From: CAZYAK01 sp964645935
GTDB taxonomy: Bacteria > Patescibacteriota > Gracilibacteria > Peribacterales > Peribacteraceae
Reading direction: 5' to 3'
Length of the DNA: 5,090 nt
Assembly (NCBI GenBank): GCA_964645935.1
Contig: CAZYAK010000089.1
Coordinates: 1-5,090 of the forward strand
Position 1 is the stretch's first letter. Each line of letters begins with the position of its first letter. Shown here in pieces: positions 1-5,034 of the stretch. The notes under the pieces were generated by a model, which worked only from the letters and a program-made list of their open reading frames with translations, was not told the origin of the DNA and did no database searches. Position numbers and translations under genes: made by a program.

Positions 1-1
1 C

Positions 2-70
2 AAAAAGACGGAACTCGCGCAGCGAGCCGCGGCGGTGCCTTGTACGAAAGCCGTCAATCCCTTCGGCTGA
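2..70 (+). CDS. Possible C-terminal tail of a plus-strand gene
   Basis: A plus-strand frame is open from the left edge and ends in TGA at 68-70. It gives 22 residues that start KKTELAQRAAAV and end TKAVNPFG. The case for a real gene end is positional: the stop lies 12 bases before a strong terminator hairpin, which is where a plus-strand gene would be expected to finish. The fragment is too short to assign a family, and another plus frame also stays open here, so this could be chance. Confidence 0.25.
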   Translation, partial: KKTELAQRAAAVPCTKAVNPFG

Positions 71-82
71 GTCGGAACGAAA

Positions 83-106
83 AAAGAGCGGGCTAACCCG
101 CTCTTT
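83..106. terminator. Rho-independent terminator hairpin, probably bidirectional
   Basis: A perfect 10-bp inverted repeat, AAAGAGCGGG and CCCGCTCTTT, encloses a four-base CTAA loop. On the minus strand the stem runs into six consecutive T residues (85 to 80), a classic intrinsic terminator for a minus-strand transcript arriving from the right, where the small peptide ORF stops at 134. On the plus strand the following tract is only CTCTCTCT, so termination of a left-hand plus-strand gene is plausible but weaker. The position between two converging units fits a shared terminator. Confidence 0.75.
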
Positions 107-133
107 CTCTCTAACGCATGACGCGCGAGATGC

Positions 134-256
134 TTAGCAACCGCAGGAGCCGCCATCGATGGGCGAGCAACCGCAGGAGCCTCCGTCGATCTTCATAGAA
201 GCAGGGAGGAAGAGATTAAGTTCATGCAGTATAACCCTTGATATGTTAAGGATCAA
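134..256 (-). CDS. Small cysteine-rich peptide with tandem IDGGSCGC repeat
   Basis: A minus-strand ORF with a TTG start at 256 gives 40 residues. The first 20 are hydrophobic (LNISRVIL, then LNLFLPAS). The rest is MK followed by two copies of IDGGSCGC separated by SP, ending exactly at a TAA. The TTG is chosen because AGGAG (262-266) precedes it by five bases. The alternative is the ATG at 196, which gives only the 20-residue repeat part and has no ribosome binding site. The two copies differ at two bases, GAC/GAT and GGA/GGC, both synonymous third positions, which argues that the peptide is under selection. A terminator follows about 30 bases after the stop and a sigma-70-like promoter lies upstream. 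I recognise no family. The layout, a non-cysteine leader and a Gly/Ser/Cys-rich end, resembles precursors of modified peptides or a small metal-binding peptide. No maturation enzyme is visible in the window. Confidence 0.45.
   Translation of the reverse strand: MILNISRVILHELNLFLPASMKIDGGSCGCSPIDGGSCGC
136..190 (-). repeat. In-frame 30-bp tandem direct repeat
   Basis: On the plus strand, positions 136-160 and 166-190 are two 25-base copies with a 30-base period. The first 16 bases, AGCAACCGCAGGAGCC, are identical and only two mismatches occur over the 25. The period equals ten codons, and read on the minus strand each copy encodes IDGGSCGC. A perfect palindrome, CCATCGATGG, spans the junction at 153-162. 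The repeat looks like an internal duplication of coding sequence. With only two copies and a short spacer it is not a CRISPR array. Confidence 0.85.
228..256 (-). promoter_or_regulatory. Sigma-70-like promoter inside the peptide ORF
   Basis: On the minus strand TTGATC (251-256) is followed after exactly 17 bases by TATACT (228-233), close to the TTGACA/TATAAT consensus. A start site would fall near 221, giving a transcript of about 140 bases that ends at the 83-106 terminator and carries only the 20-residue ATG form of the peptide. The -35 overlaps the TTG codon of the longer form, so this promoter and the 40-residue reading compete as explanations. AT-rich DNA makes chance matches easier. 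Confidence 0.4.
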
Positions 257-257
257 G
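237..257. promoter_or_regulatory. Dyad in promoter spacer, possible operator
   Basis: CTTGAT (237-242) and ATCAAG (252-257) form a perfect 6-bp inverted repeat around a nine-base spacer. The 21-bp dyad covers the spacer and the -35 box of the promoter-like pair at 228-256, a typical place for a repressor site. No regulator is encoded nearby, so this is inferred from symmetry and position only. Confidence 0.25.
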
Positions 258-344
258 CACTCTCCTAAAAAGAGTGCCAATTTCACCGGCTTCGTGAATG
301 TTTTTTTGGGAGAAACCCGGAATATCGCCAGATTTCTTTTGCAT
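246..344 (-). CDS. Candidate 32-residue ORF overlapping the peptide gene start
   Basis: An ATG at 344 opens a minus-strand frame of 32 residues beginning MQKKSGDIPGFSQKN and ending LFRRVLDP before TAA at 246-248. Its residue mix is charged and protein-like for such AT-rich DNA. Its end overlaps the TTG start of the IDGGSCGC peptide by 11 bases, an arrangement that could couple translation, and the AGGAG site for the TTG lies inside it. No ribosome binding site precedes the ATG, and no family is recognised. A chance ORF of this length is quite possible. Confidence 0.2.
   Translation of the reverse strand: MQKKSGDIPGFSQKNIHEAGEIGTLFRRVLDP
257..277. repeat. Short hairpin next to the peptide ribosome binding site
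   Basis: GCACTCT and AGAGTGC form a perfect 7-bp stem around a seven-base loop. In minus-strand RNA the AGGAG sequence (262-266) lies in the loop and 5' part of this hairpin and the TTG start lies immediately after it, so folding could influence initiation. It is not a terminator, because no T tract follows on either strand. Confidence 0.3.
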
Positions 345-496
345 ACATATATTATTCGATATACGTCCCTTCCCTTGACCGCGCTTCTGACGCACAACAA
401 AACCGCCATCTCCCTAGACGGGGGACGACGGTGAGCTTTGTTGCTCCCGGCGTCACGAACTGGTTTGAGGAGTTCGCGATGGTCGACAGCAAAGAT

Positions 497-525
497 ATTA
501 TAACAAAAAAAAGACTATTTGTCAC
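497..525 (-). promoter_or_regulatory. Strong sigma-70-like promoter just after pyrK
   Basis: On the minus strand GTGACA (520-525) and a perfect TATAAT (497-502) are separated by 17 bases. This is the best promoter match in the window, five of six and six of six bases to consensus. Transcription would start near 490 and run left toward the small peptide ORF and the 83-106 terminator, giving an RNA of about 400 bases with a long leader. The spacer contains eight T residues (505-512) after a tiny GAC/GTC stem, so the tract might also help end pyrK transcription, though that stem is too weak to call a terminator. Confidence 0.5.
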
Positions 526-537
526 GTACCGATCCGC

Positions 538-1482
538 TCACGCGGCGTTCTTCTTCCGGGGCTTGGGCTTGAGCTTCGGTTTCTCGGGCTCGCCGGGCGT
601 GGCTGTGGCGGGGGCAGGAAGGGACGTCGTGCCAAAGTCCTGCTTCTTGCCGAGCGCATCGCGGTGGTATTTGCCGAACTCGGTCATGCGCAGGCACTGA
701 TCGTTTTTCACCACCGGCCCATCGATGCAGATGCGGATGCCCAAGGGATCCACCACGCAGTTGCCGCAGATGCCGTAGCCACACTTCATGTAGCGCTCCA
801 GCGAGAGCTGACTCGGGACCTTGTGGTCGGCGGTGATCTCCGAGACGCGTTTGAGCATCATCTCCGGACCGCAGGCAAACACCTGATCCACCGGGGAGCA
901 CTTCTGGTTGCGCGCATCGTGCGAGTCGCGCGGGCAGCTGCCGAGCAGGCGGTCCAGGAGGTCCACGTTGAAGCCCTTGTAGCCCACCGAGCCGTCGTTG
1001 GTGGCGATGTGCAGCGACACGTGCGGCAGCGCCTCCAGCTCGTCCAGGTACAGCAGGTGCTCCTTGCTCCGCGCGCCCACGATCACCTCCAGCGTGCAGC
1101 CGTGGTGCACGGACTCGCTGGCTACGAAGTACATCGGCGCCGCGCCGTAGCCGCCCGCCACCAGCACGATGTGCTGTCCGGGCTGCCACTCGTAACACGT
1201 CCCGAAGGGCCCGCGGAGTCCCACGAGGTCGCCTACCTGCGCCTTGGCCAGGATGTTGGTCATGTCGCCGACGGCGAAGAACGTGATCTTGGTGCTGGCG
1301 CCGTCGTCGTACGCCACGCTCATGGGCACCTCGTCCACGCCCGGGAGCCACACCATGACGAACTGCCCGGGCTTGGCGCCGAGCGAGCCGTCGAATGTGT
1401 AGGTGCGCACCATCTCCGTCTCCTGCTTGATGTGCTTGATGCGGTAGGTGCGCGGCAGCCGGCTCTGGAGGGGGATGGGCAT
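538..1482 (-). CDS. pyrK: Dihydroorotate dehydrogenase B electron-transfer subunit
   Basis: This is the FAD- and [2Fe-2S]-containing partner of class 1B dihydroorotate dehydrogenase, passing electrons from PyrD to NAD+ in the cytoplasm. The 314-residue protein has PGQF at 38-41, a flavin motif VPMSV at 52-56, RGPFG at 90-94, the nucleotide-binding GGYGAAP at 110-116 and CGPEMM at 204-209. Cys234, Cys239, Cys242 and Cys252 form the cluster site, with spacing x4, x2, x9. The start is the ATG two bases after the pyrD stop, so the pair is probably co-translated; there is no Shine-Dalgarno sequence. Two oddities stand out. The usual RPxS arginine is replaced in VDEVPMS, a form I associate with archaeal-style PyrK. 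A proline/lysine-rich tail of about 25 residues (290-314) makes it longer than the usual 250-270. The order pyrD then pyrK is the reverse of the Bacillus and Lactococcus arrangement. Confidence 0.93.
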   Translation of the reverse strand: MPIPLQSRLPRTYRIKHIKQETEMVRTYTFDGSLGAKPGQFVMVWLPGVDEVPMSVAYDDGASTKITFFAVGDMTNILAKAQVGDLVGLRGPFGTCYEWQPGQHIVLVAGGYGAAPMYFVASESVHHGCTLEVIVGARSKEHLLYLDELEALPHVSLHIATNDGSVGYKGFNVDLLDRLLGSCPRDSHDARNQKCSPVDQVFACGPEMMLKRVSEITADHKVPSQLSLERYMKCGYGICGNCVVDPLGIRICIDGPVVKNDQCLRMTEFGKYHRDALGKKQDFGTTSLPAPATATPGEPEKPKLKPKPRKKNAA

Positions 1483-1484
1483 CG

Positions 1485-2456
1485 TCAGTTGGCGTAGGCG
1501 AGGAGCGATCCGTTCTTCTGCACCTGAGCGAGGGTCTTGTGCATCGCGCCCACCATGTCGCGGATGTCCCAGATGCCCTCGTTGGTGCACCAGAGCTGCA
1601 TCTCGTCGCGGATGGCCTTGAACACGGTGAGGCCGCGGTCGGCCACGGCCGTTCCCACGCCGATGAGGCTGGCGCCCGCGAGCATCAGCTCCAGCGCGTC
1701 CTCGCCGGTGTAGACGCCTCCGGTGCCGATGATGGGCAGCTTGCCTTCCGTCGCGGCGAACACATCGGCCACGCACTTCACCGCAATGGGCTTGATGGCG
1801 CGGCCCGACATCCCGCCTACCTTGTTGGCGAGGATGGGCATGCGGCTGCGCAGATCGATGGCCATGCCCGGGCCCACGGTGTTGATGACCGTGAAGCCGT
1901 CGGCCCCGGCCTCGGCGCACGCGAGCGCGATGGCCCCGATGTTATCCACGTTCGGCGAAAGCTTGAGGAACACGGGCGTCTTGCCGCTCACGGCCTTCAC
2001 GGCCTTGGTGACCGCGGCGGCGTCGGGGGCGGAGCAGGCGAAGGGTCGGCCGAACTCGTCCTCGATGTTGGGGCAGCTGATGTTCACCTCCAGGAAGTCG
2101 GGCTGGAGCGGCAGCATGGCCTCGGCGGTCCTGGCGTAGTTGTCGATGCTCTCGGCGATGATGTTGAGGATGAGCGGCACGGGCTGCTCCTTCATGAAGG
2201 AGCCGATCTCCTCCTTGGCCTTCTCCGGTCCCGCGTCGGGGACGCCCACGGCGTTGAGGGTCCAGTGCTCGGTGGAGATGATGGTGGGGTTGCGGTGGCC
2301 CTTGTGCTCGTGGAGCCAGACGGACTTGGTGGTGATGCCCCCCGCGCCGTGCTCGGCGACGTGCCGCCAGCTGGAGGCGGTGATGCCGAGGATTCCCGAC
2401 GCGAGCACCGTGGGGTTGGAGAAGGGGACCCCGAGGATGGTCTGGGAGAGGTTCAC
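1485..2456 (-). CDS. pyrD: Dihydroorotate dehydrogenase, class 1B catalytic subunit
   Basis: The enzyme oxidises dihydroorotate to orotate with FMN, the fourth step of UMP synthesis, and works as a complex with PyrK. The 323-residue TIM-barrel protein shows TTKS at 42-45, the substrate-loop LNAVG at 67-71, and NISCPN at 125-130 with Cys128 as the catalytic base, the residue that marks class 1 rather than the serine of class 2. KLSPN at 165-169, INT at 191-193, GGMSG at 214-218 and the phosphate-binding GTGG at 244-247 follow. A following PyrK makes class 1B secure. The frame stays open upstream to 2684, but that part is unlike the family and would overlap the divergent gene. The GTG at 2456, reading M(V)NLSQTILGVPFSNP, matches the family N-terminus. 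A -10-like TATCAT lies six bases before the GTG and no ribosome binding site exists, so the message may be leaderless. Confidence 0.95.
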   Translation of the reverse strand: MNLSQTILGVPFSNPTVLASGILGITASSWRHVAEHGAGGITTKSVWLHEHKGHRNPTIISTEHWTLNAVGVPDAGPEKAKEEIGSFMKEQPVPLILNIIAESIDNYARTAEAMLPLQPDFLEVNISCPNIEDEFGRPFACSAPDAAAVTKAVKAVSGKTPVFLKLSPNVDNIGAIALACAEAGADGFTVINTVGPGMAIDLRSRMPILANKVGGMSGRAIKPIAVKCVADVFAATEGKLPIIGTGGVYTGEDALELMLAGASLIGVGTAVADRGLTVFKAIRDEMQLWCTNEGIWDIRDMVGAMHKTLAQVQKNGSLLAYAN

Positions 2457-2462
2457 GGGAGG

Positions 2463-2492
2463 ATGATAGCCGTCGCACGCGCTTGCCCACAA
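2463..2492 (-). promoter_or_regulatory. Putative pyrDK promoter giving a leaderless message
   Basis: TATCAT (2463-2468 on the minus strand) matches five of six -10 consensus bases and is preceded after 18 bases by the weaker TTGTGG (2487-2492). The start site predicted seven bases downstream is 2456, the first base of the pyrD GTG. The short CCTCCC between them is not a ribosome binding site, which supports the leaderless reading. Confidence 0.45.
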
Positions 2493-2598
2493 TCTCGCCG
2501 CGCCGGAACGCGGGGAAGGGCCCGCCCCGGCACCCGTAACAACGTTTGTGGCCGGAAAATCCGTGCGGGCCCCCGTTTGAGGGGTATCCTCGGACGCT

Positions 2599-3183
2599 AT
2601 GCCGCTCTCCAAGAACATTCTCCAGTCCCCGCCGGGCGATGACGTGCTGCACGCCGTAGGCGGTCCCGGCGGCGCCGCCCTCAAAGACGTGAATCTCGCG
2701 CTGACCTATGCGCAGCGGCAGTTCCCCGACAAGAGCGGCTACACGGGCTTGGACATCGTCCAGCCGGCCGTGATGGTGCTCGATGCCACCCGGACCCGGA
2801 TCCTCCTCGTGTTCCGCGAGAGCATGGAAACGCGCGAGGGGCAGCCGGCCGTGCGCAAGACCGCGGGTGACAGCGTGCTCCTGAGCAGCTCGCAGGTGGC
2901 GGACGCAAACGACATCGTGGCGGAGAAGGTGGCCTCGGGCGTGGGTCGGGGGATGCCGCTGAACGTGGAGTTCGTGGGCATGAATGTCCTGCCCGACGGC
3001 ACGCGCTACGTGTTCGACGTGCGGCCCGTCGTGGCCGACGTAGACGCGCCCGTGGGGACGGATCCGGACAAGCGGATGGAGATGGTGGACCTGGCCGCCG
3101 CGGTGGCGCGCGTGCAGGGCGCGATGGAGCAGCGGCTACTGGAATTGCTGCGGGAGCACCTGGCGGTCACGGGGTACGCGTGA
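2599..3183 (+). CDS. Hypothetical protein, possible degenerate Nudix-like fold
   Basis: I do not recognise this 194-residue protein. The ATG at 2599 is well supported: an in-frame TGA lies seven codons upstream and no other start codon intervenes. There is no signal peptide or membrane segment, so it is probably cytoplasmic. The pattern includes a strand-like stretch VMVLDATRTRILLVFRE (58-74), then RKTAGDSVL (86-94), a helical-looking segment QVADANDIVAEKVASGVG (99-116), another strand region NVEFVGMNVLPDGTRYVFDV (122-141), and a C-terminal amphipathic helix (about 160-188). The order of elements recalls a Nudix hydrolase, but the catalytic GX5EX7REUXEEXGU box is absent, so any such link is weak and it may be non-catalytic. 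It is divergent from pyrD and convergent with pyrG, so it is a single-gene unit. A TATCCT hexamer at 2585-2590, eight bases before the ATG, may be its -10; no ribosome binding site is seen. Confidence 0.8.
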   Translation: MPLSKNILQSPPGDDVLHAVGGPGGAALKDVNLALTYAQRQFPDKSGYTGLDIVQPAVMVLDATRTRILLVFRESMETREGQPAVRKTAGDSVLLSSSQVADANDIVAEKVASGVGRGMPLNVEFVGMNVLPDGTRYVFDVRPVVADVDAPVGTDPDKRMEMVDLAAAVARVQGAMEQRLLELLREHLAVTGYA

Positions 3184-3254
3184 GTCAGGTTCCGGGCCCG
3201 ATGCGCCGCAGGGAGTCGCGGACCGCAGCGCGCCCACGCACGCGAGACCCTGAC
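3184..3254. terminator. Convergent gap with imperfect inverted repeat
   Basis: This gap separates the stops of the hypothetical gene and pyrG. GTCAGG directly after the first stop (3184-3189) is mirrored by CCTGAC at 3249-3254, and the GC-rich interior has further partial pairing, such as GCGC with GCGC. A long imperfect hairpin could act on both strands, but there is no T tract, so this is a weak candidate for a terminator. Confidence 0.25.
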
Positions 3255-3267
3255 GTCAACCCCGTGC

Positions 3268-4944
3268 TCAGGCCTTGGTCACCGCCTCCATCCACGCCTT
3301 GAACAGCGGATGCGGCTTGTGCGGTCGGCTCTTGAACTCCGGATGGAACTGGCTGCCCACCATGAACGGGTGGTCCTTGATTTCGACGATCTCCATGAGG
3401 CCTCCATCGGGCGACTCGCCGGAGATCACCATGCCGTTCTGTTCCAGCTTCTCGCGGAACGCGTTGTTGAACTCGTAGCGGTGGCGGTGGCGCTCGTCGA
3501 TGCGGTCCGTGGCGTAGGCGGTGCGCGCCTTCGTACCCTTCTTGAGGACGCACGGGTACGAGCCCAGGCGCAGCGTCCCCCCCTTGGAGCGTTCCTTGAA
3601 CTGGCCGGGGAGGAAGTGCACCACGTACTTGTCGCGGGAGAGCTTGCCGTCCTCGTCGAACTCCTCGCTGGTGATGGTCTTGTCCCCCAGCACCTCGCGC
3701 GCGAACTCGATGGTCATGATCTGGGATCCCAGGCAGAGGCCGAGGTACGGCACCTTCTCGGTGCGGGCGTAGCGCGCGGCCGCGATCTTACCCTCGATGC
3801 CGCGCTTACCGAAGCCGCCGGGCACCACGATGCCCGGGCACGAGCGCAGCAGCGCCCACGTCTCCTTGTCCTGCTTCTCCAGCTTCTCGGAGTCGATCCA
3901 CACCACCTTGGCCTGCTTCCCCGCGAAGACCGCGGCGGACTTGATGGATTCGATCACACTGAGGTAGGCGTCGTCCAGGTGCGTGTATTTGCCCACGATC
4001 GCCACGCGTACTTCCTTGCCCTGCGCCGCGTCGTGGCGCTTGGTACCGGCCGCCCACTCGCGCATCTCGGGCCGTACGGGACCGAGGGCGAGCTGCTTGG
4101 CAATGATCTCGGCCAAGCCATACTTGTGGAAGTTCATCGGCACGTCGTAGATGGAGCGCACGGTGGGCGCGGGAATCACCGCGCGGCGCTCCACGCCGCA
4201 GAAGCTACTGATCTTGTCGAGCAGTTCCCCCGGGATGTCCGCATCCGCGCGCGCCAGGATCATGTCCGGCTGCAGGCCGATGCGGCGCAACTCCCGGACG
4301 GAGAGCTGCGTGGGCTTGGTCTTGAGCTCCTTGCTGGCGGCGAGGTAGGGCAGGAGCGTGAGGTGCACGTGGAACACGCGCTCCGAGCCCAGCTCCGAGC
4401 GCATCTGGCGCACGGCCTCCAGGAACGGCTCGCCTTCGATGTCGCCCACGGTGCCGCCGATCTCGACAAGCAGCACGTCGGCGCCGCTTTGATCAGCTGC
4501 TTGTTGCATTCGTTCTTTGATGGCGTTGGTGATGTGAGGCACCACCTGGATGGTCTTGCCCAGGTAGTCGCCGTGGCGCTCCTTGCCGAGCACGGACTGG
4601 TAGATCTGACCCGTGGTGACGGTGCTCAGCTTACTCATCGGCTCGTCGATGAAGCGCTCGTAATGGCCGAGGTCGAGGTCCGTCTCCGCGCCGTCGTCCG
4701 TGACGTACACCTCGCCGTGCTGGAACGGGCTCATGGTGCCGGGGTCTACGTTGAGGTAGGGGTCGAGCTTCTGCACGAACACCTTAAAGCCGCACGCCTT
4801 CATGATGGCCCCGATGGAGCTGGCGGCGATGCCCTTGCCCAGCGAGCTGCACACCCCTCCCGTCACGATGATGAACCGGGTCGAAGAGCCGGTCTTGCGG
4901 TTTCGCATCGTCTTCGTGACCCCGGAGGTGGTTTTCTTGGCCAT
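3268..4944 (-). CDS. pyrG: CTP synthase (glutamine hydrolysing)
   Basis: The enzyme makes CTP from UTP, ATP and glutamine. The 558-residue protein has the full two-domain layout. The synthetase domain carries the P-loop-like GGVCSSLGKGI at 29-39, QKLDPYLNVDPGTM at 58-71, HGEVYVTDDGAETDLDLGHYERF at about 76-98, and EIGGTVGDIE at 161-170. A class I glutamine amidotransferase domain follows from about residue 312, with PGGFGKRG at 375-382, the nucleophile Cys404 in GLCLGSQ, and the His534/Glu536 pair in QFHPEF. Family members usually begin close to FIIVTGG; here some 22 extra polar, basic residues precede it. The ATG at 4944 is the first usable start, but the ATG at residue 13 could be the true one, and neither has a ribosome binding site. 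GLCLGSQ has serine where GLCLGMQ is usual; the catalytic residues are all kept, so it should be active. Confidence 0.97.
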   Translation of the reverse strand: MAKKTTSGVTKTMRNRKTGSSTRFIIVTGGVCSSLGKGIAASSIGAIMKACGFKVFVQKLDPYLNVDPGTMSPFQHGEVYVTDDGAETDLDLGHYERFIDEPMSKLSTVTTGQIYQSVLGKERHGDYLGKTIQVVPHITNAIKERMQQAADQSGADVLLVEIGGTVGDIEGEPFLEAVRQMRSELGSERVFHVHLTLLPYLAASKELKTKPTQLSVRELRRIGLQPDMILARADADIPGELLDKISSFCGVERRAVIPAPTVRSIYDVPMNFHKYGLAEIIAKQLALGPVRPEMREWAAGTKRHDAAQGKEVRVAIVGKYTHLDDAYLSVIESIKSAAVFAGKQAKVVWIDSEKLEKQDKETWALLRSCPGIVVPGGFGKRGIEGKIAAARYARTEKVPYLGLCLGSQIMTIEFAREVLGDKTITSEEFDEDGKLSRDKYVVHFLPGQFKERSKGGTLRLGSYPCVLKKGTKARTAYATDRIDERHRHRYEFNNAFREKLEQNGMVISGESPDGGLMEIVEIKDHPFMVGSQFHPEFKSRPHKPHPLFKAWMEAVTKA

Positions 4945-4970
4945 GGGAGAAATCGGGCAGTCCGTGGGAG

Positions 4971-4999
4971 GCCCTTCGACGCCGCTCAGGACAGGCGCC
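4971..4999. repeat. Small dispersed-type repeat in the pyrG leader
   Basis: The sequence GCCCTTCGAC, GCCG, CTCAGGACAGGC, then GCC resembles the small repeat CCCTTCGAC...GCTCAGGACAGG that is scattered between genes in many bacterial genomes and gives spurious peptides such as CPERSRRA or FDAAQDR; both signatures can be read here on opposite strands. It lies between pyrG and its putative promoter. Only one copy is in the window, so the call rests on recollection of the motif. Confidence 0.45.
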
Positions 5000-5007
5000 C
5001 GCTGCGC

Positions 5008-5034
5008 ATTCTACCCACCGGCGAGGGGCGCGCA
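5008..5034 (-). promoter_or_regulatory. Weak candidate promoter for pyrG
   Basis: On the minus strand TAGAAT (5008-5013) is a five-of-six match to the -10 consensus. TTGCGC (5029-5034) lies 15 bases upstream, a short spacing, so the -35 is doubtful. A start site near 5001 would give a leader of about 57 bases containing the dispersed-type repeat. I see nothing identifiable in the remaining bases 5035-5090. Confidence 0.25.

Larger units (their letters stand above)
110..537. other. AT-rich intergenic island without a large gene
   Basis: This stretch between the terminator and the pyrK stop holds no recognisable gene of normal size. Base composition breaks sharply from the flanks: I count about 42% GC for 241-300 and 33% for 301-360, against 63% and 77% in sampled blocks of pyrK and pyrD. 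The signals inside it mostly read on the minus strand: a promoter-like pair at 497-525, a second at 228-256, and the short repeat-bearing ORF ending at 134. An imperfect dyad, CGAACT and AGTTCG around a nine-base spacer, lies at about 455-475. The composition suggests regulatory or recently acquired DNA. Confidence 0.6.

Noticed and set aside
14..26. CTCGC GCA GCGAG hairpin as a second terminator
   Set aside because: The stem is only 5 bp with a three-base loop, and it would lie within the possible gene tail.
136..190. CRISPR array
   Set aside because: Only two copies with a five-base gap, in frame with an ORF; there are no unique spacers.
257..409. ATG at 409 as the start of a 91-residue peptide protein
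   Set aside because: The only purine-rich site, AGGGAG, touches the ATG with no spacing, and the added residues look like translated spacer. The TTG with AGGAG is a better start, though not certain.
159..434. A 91-residue plus-strand open frame through the island
   Set aside because: It is antisense to the repeat peptide, has no ribosome binding site and no recognisable content.
1483..1920. Longer PyrK with 146 extra residues, suggesting a PyrD-PyrK fusion
   Set aside because: The extra residues are an out-of-frame reading of pyrD, rich in His, Arg and Gly. PyrK proper begins at the ATG at 1482.
1539..2642. A 367-residue plus-strand open frame
   Set aside because: It is antisense to pyrD, low complexity in Gly/His/Val/Asp, and also runs across the pyrD promoter region and the start of the next gene.
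2457..2684. N-terminal extension of PyrD by 76 residues
   Set aside because: The extra part has no family similarity and overlaps the divergent gene; the GTG at 2456 gives the exact family N-terminus.
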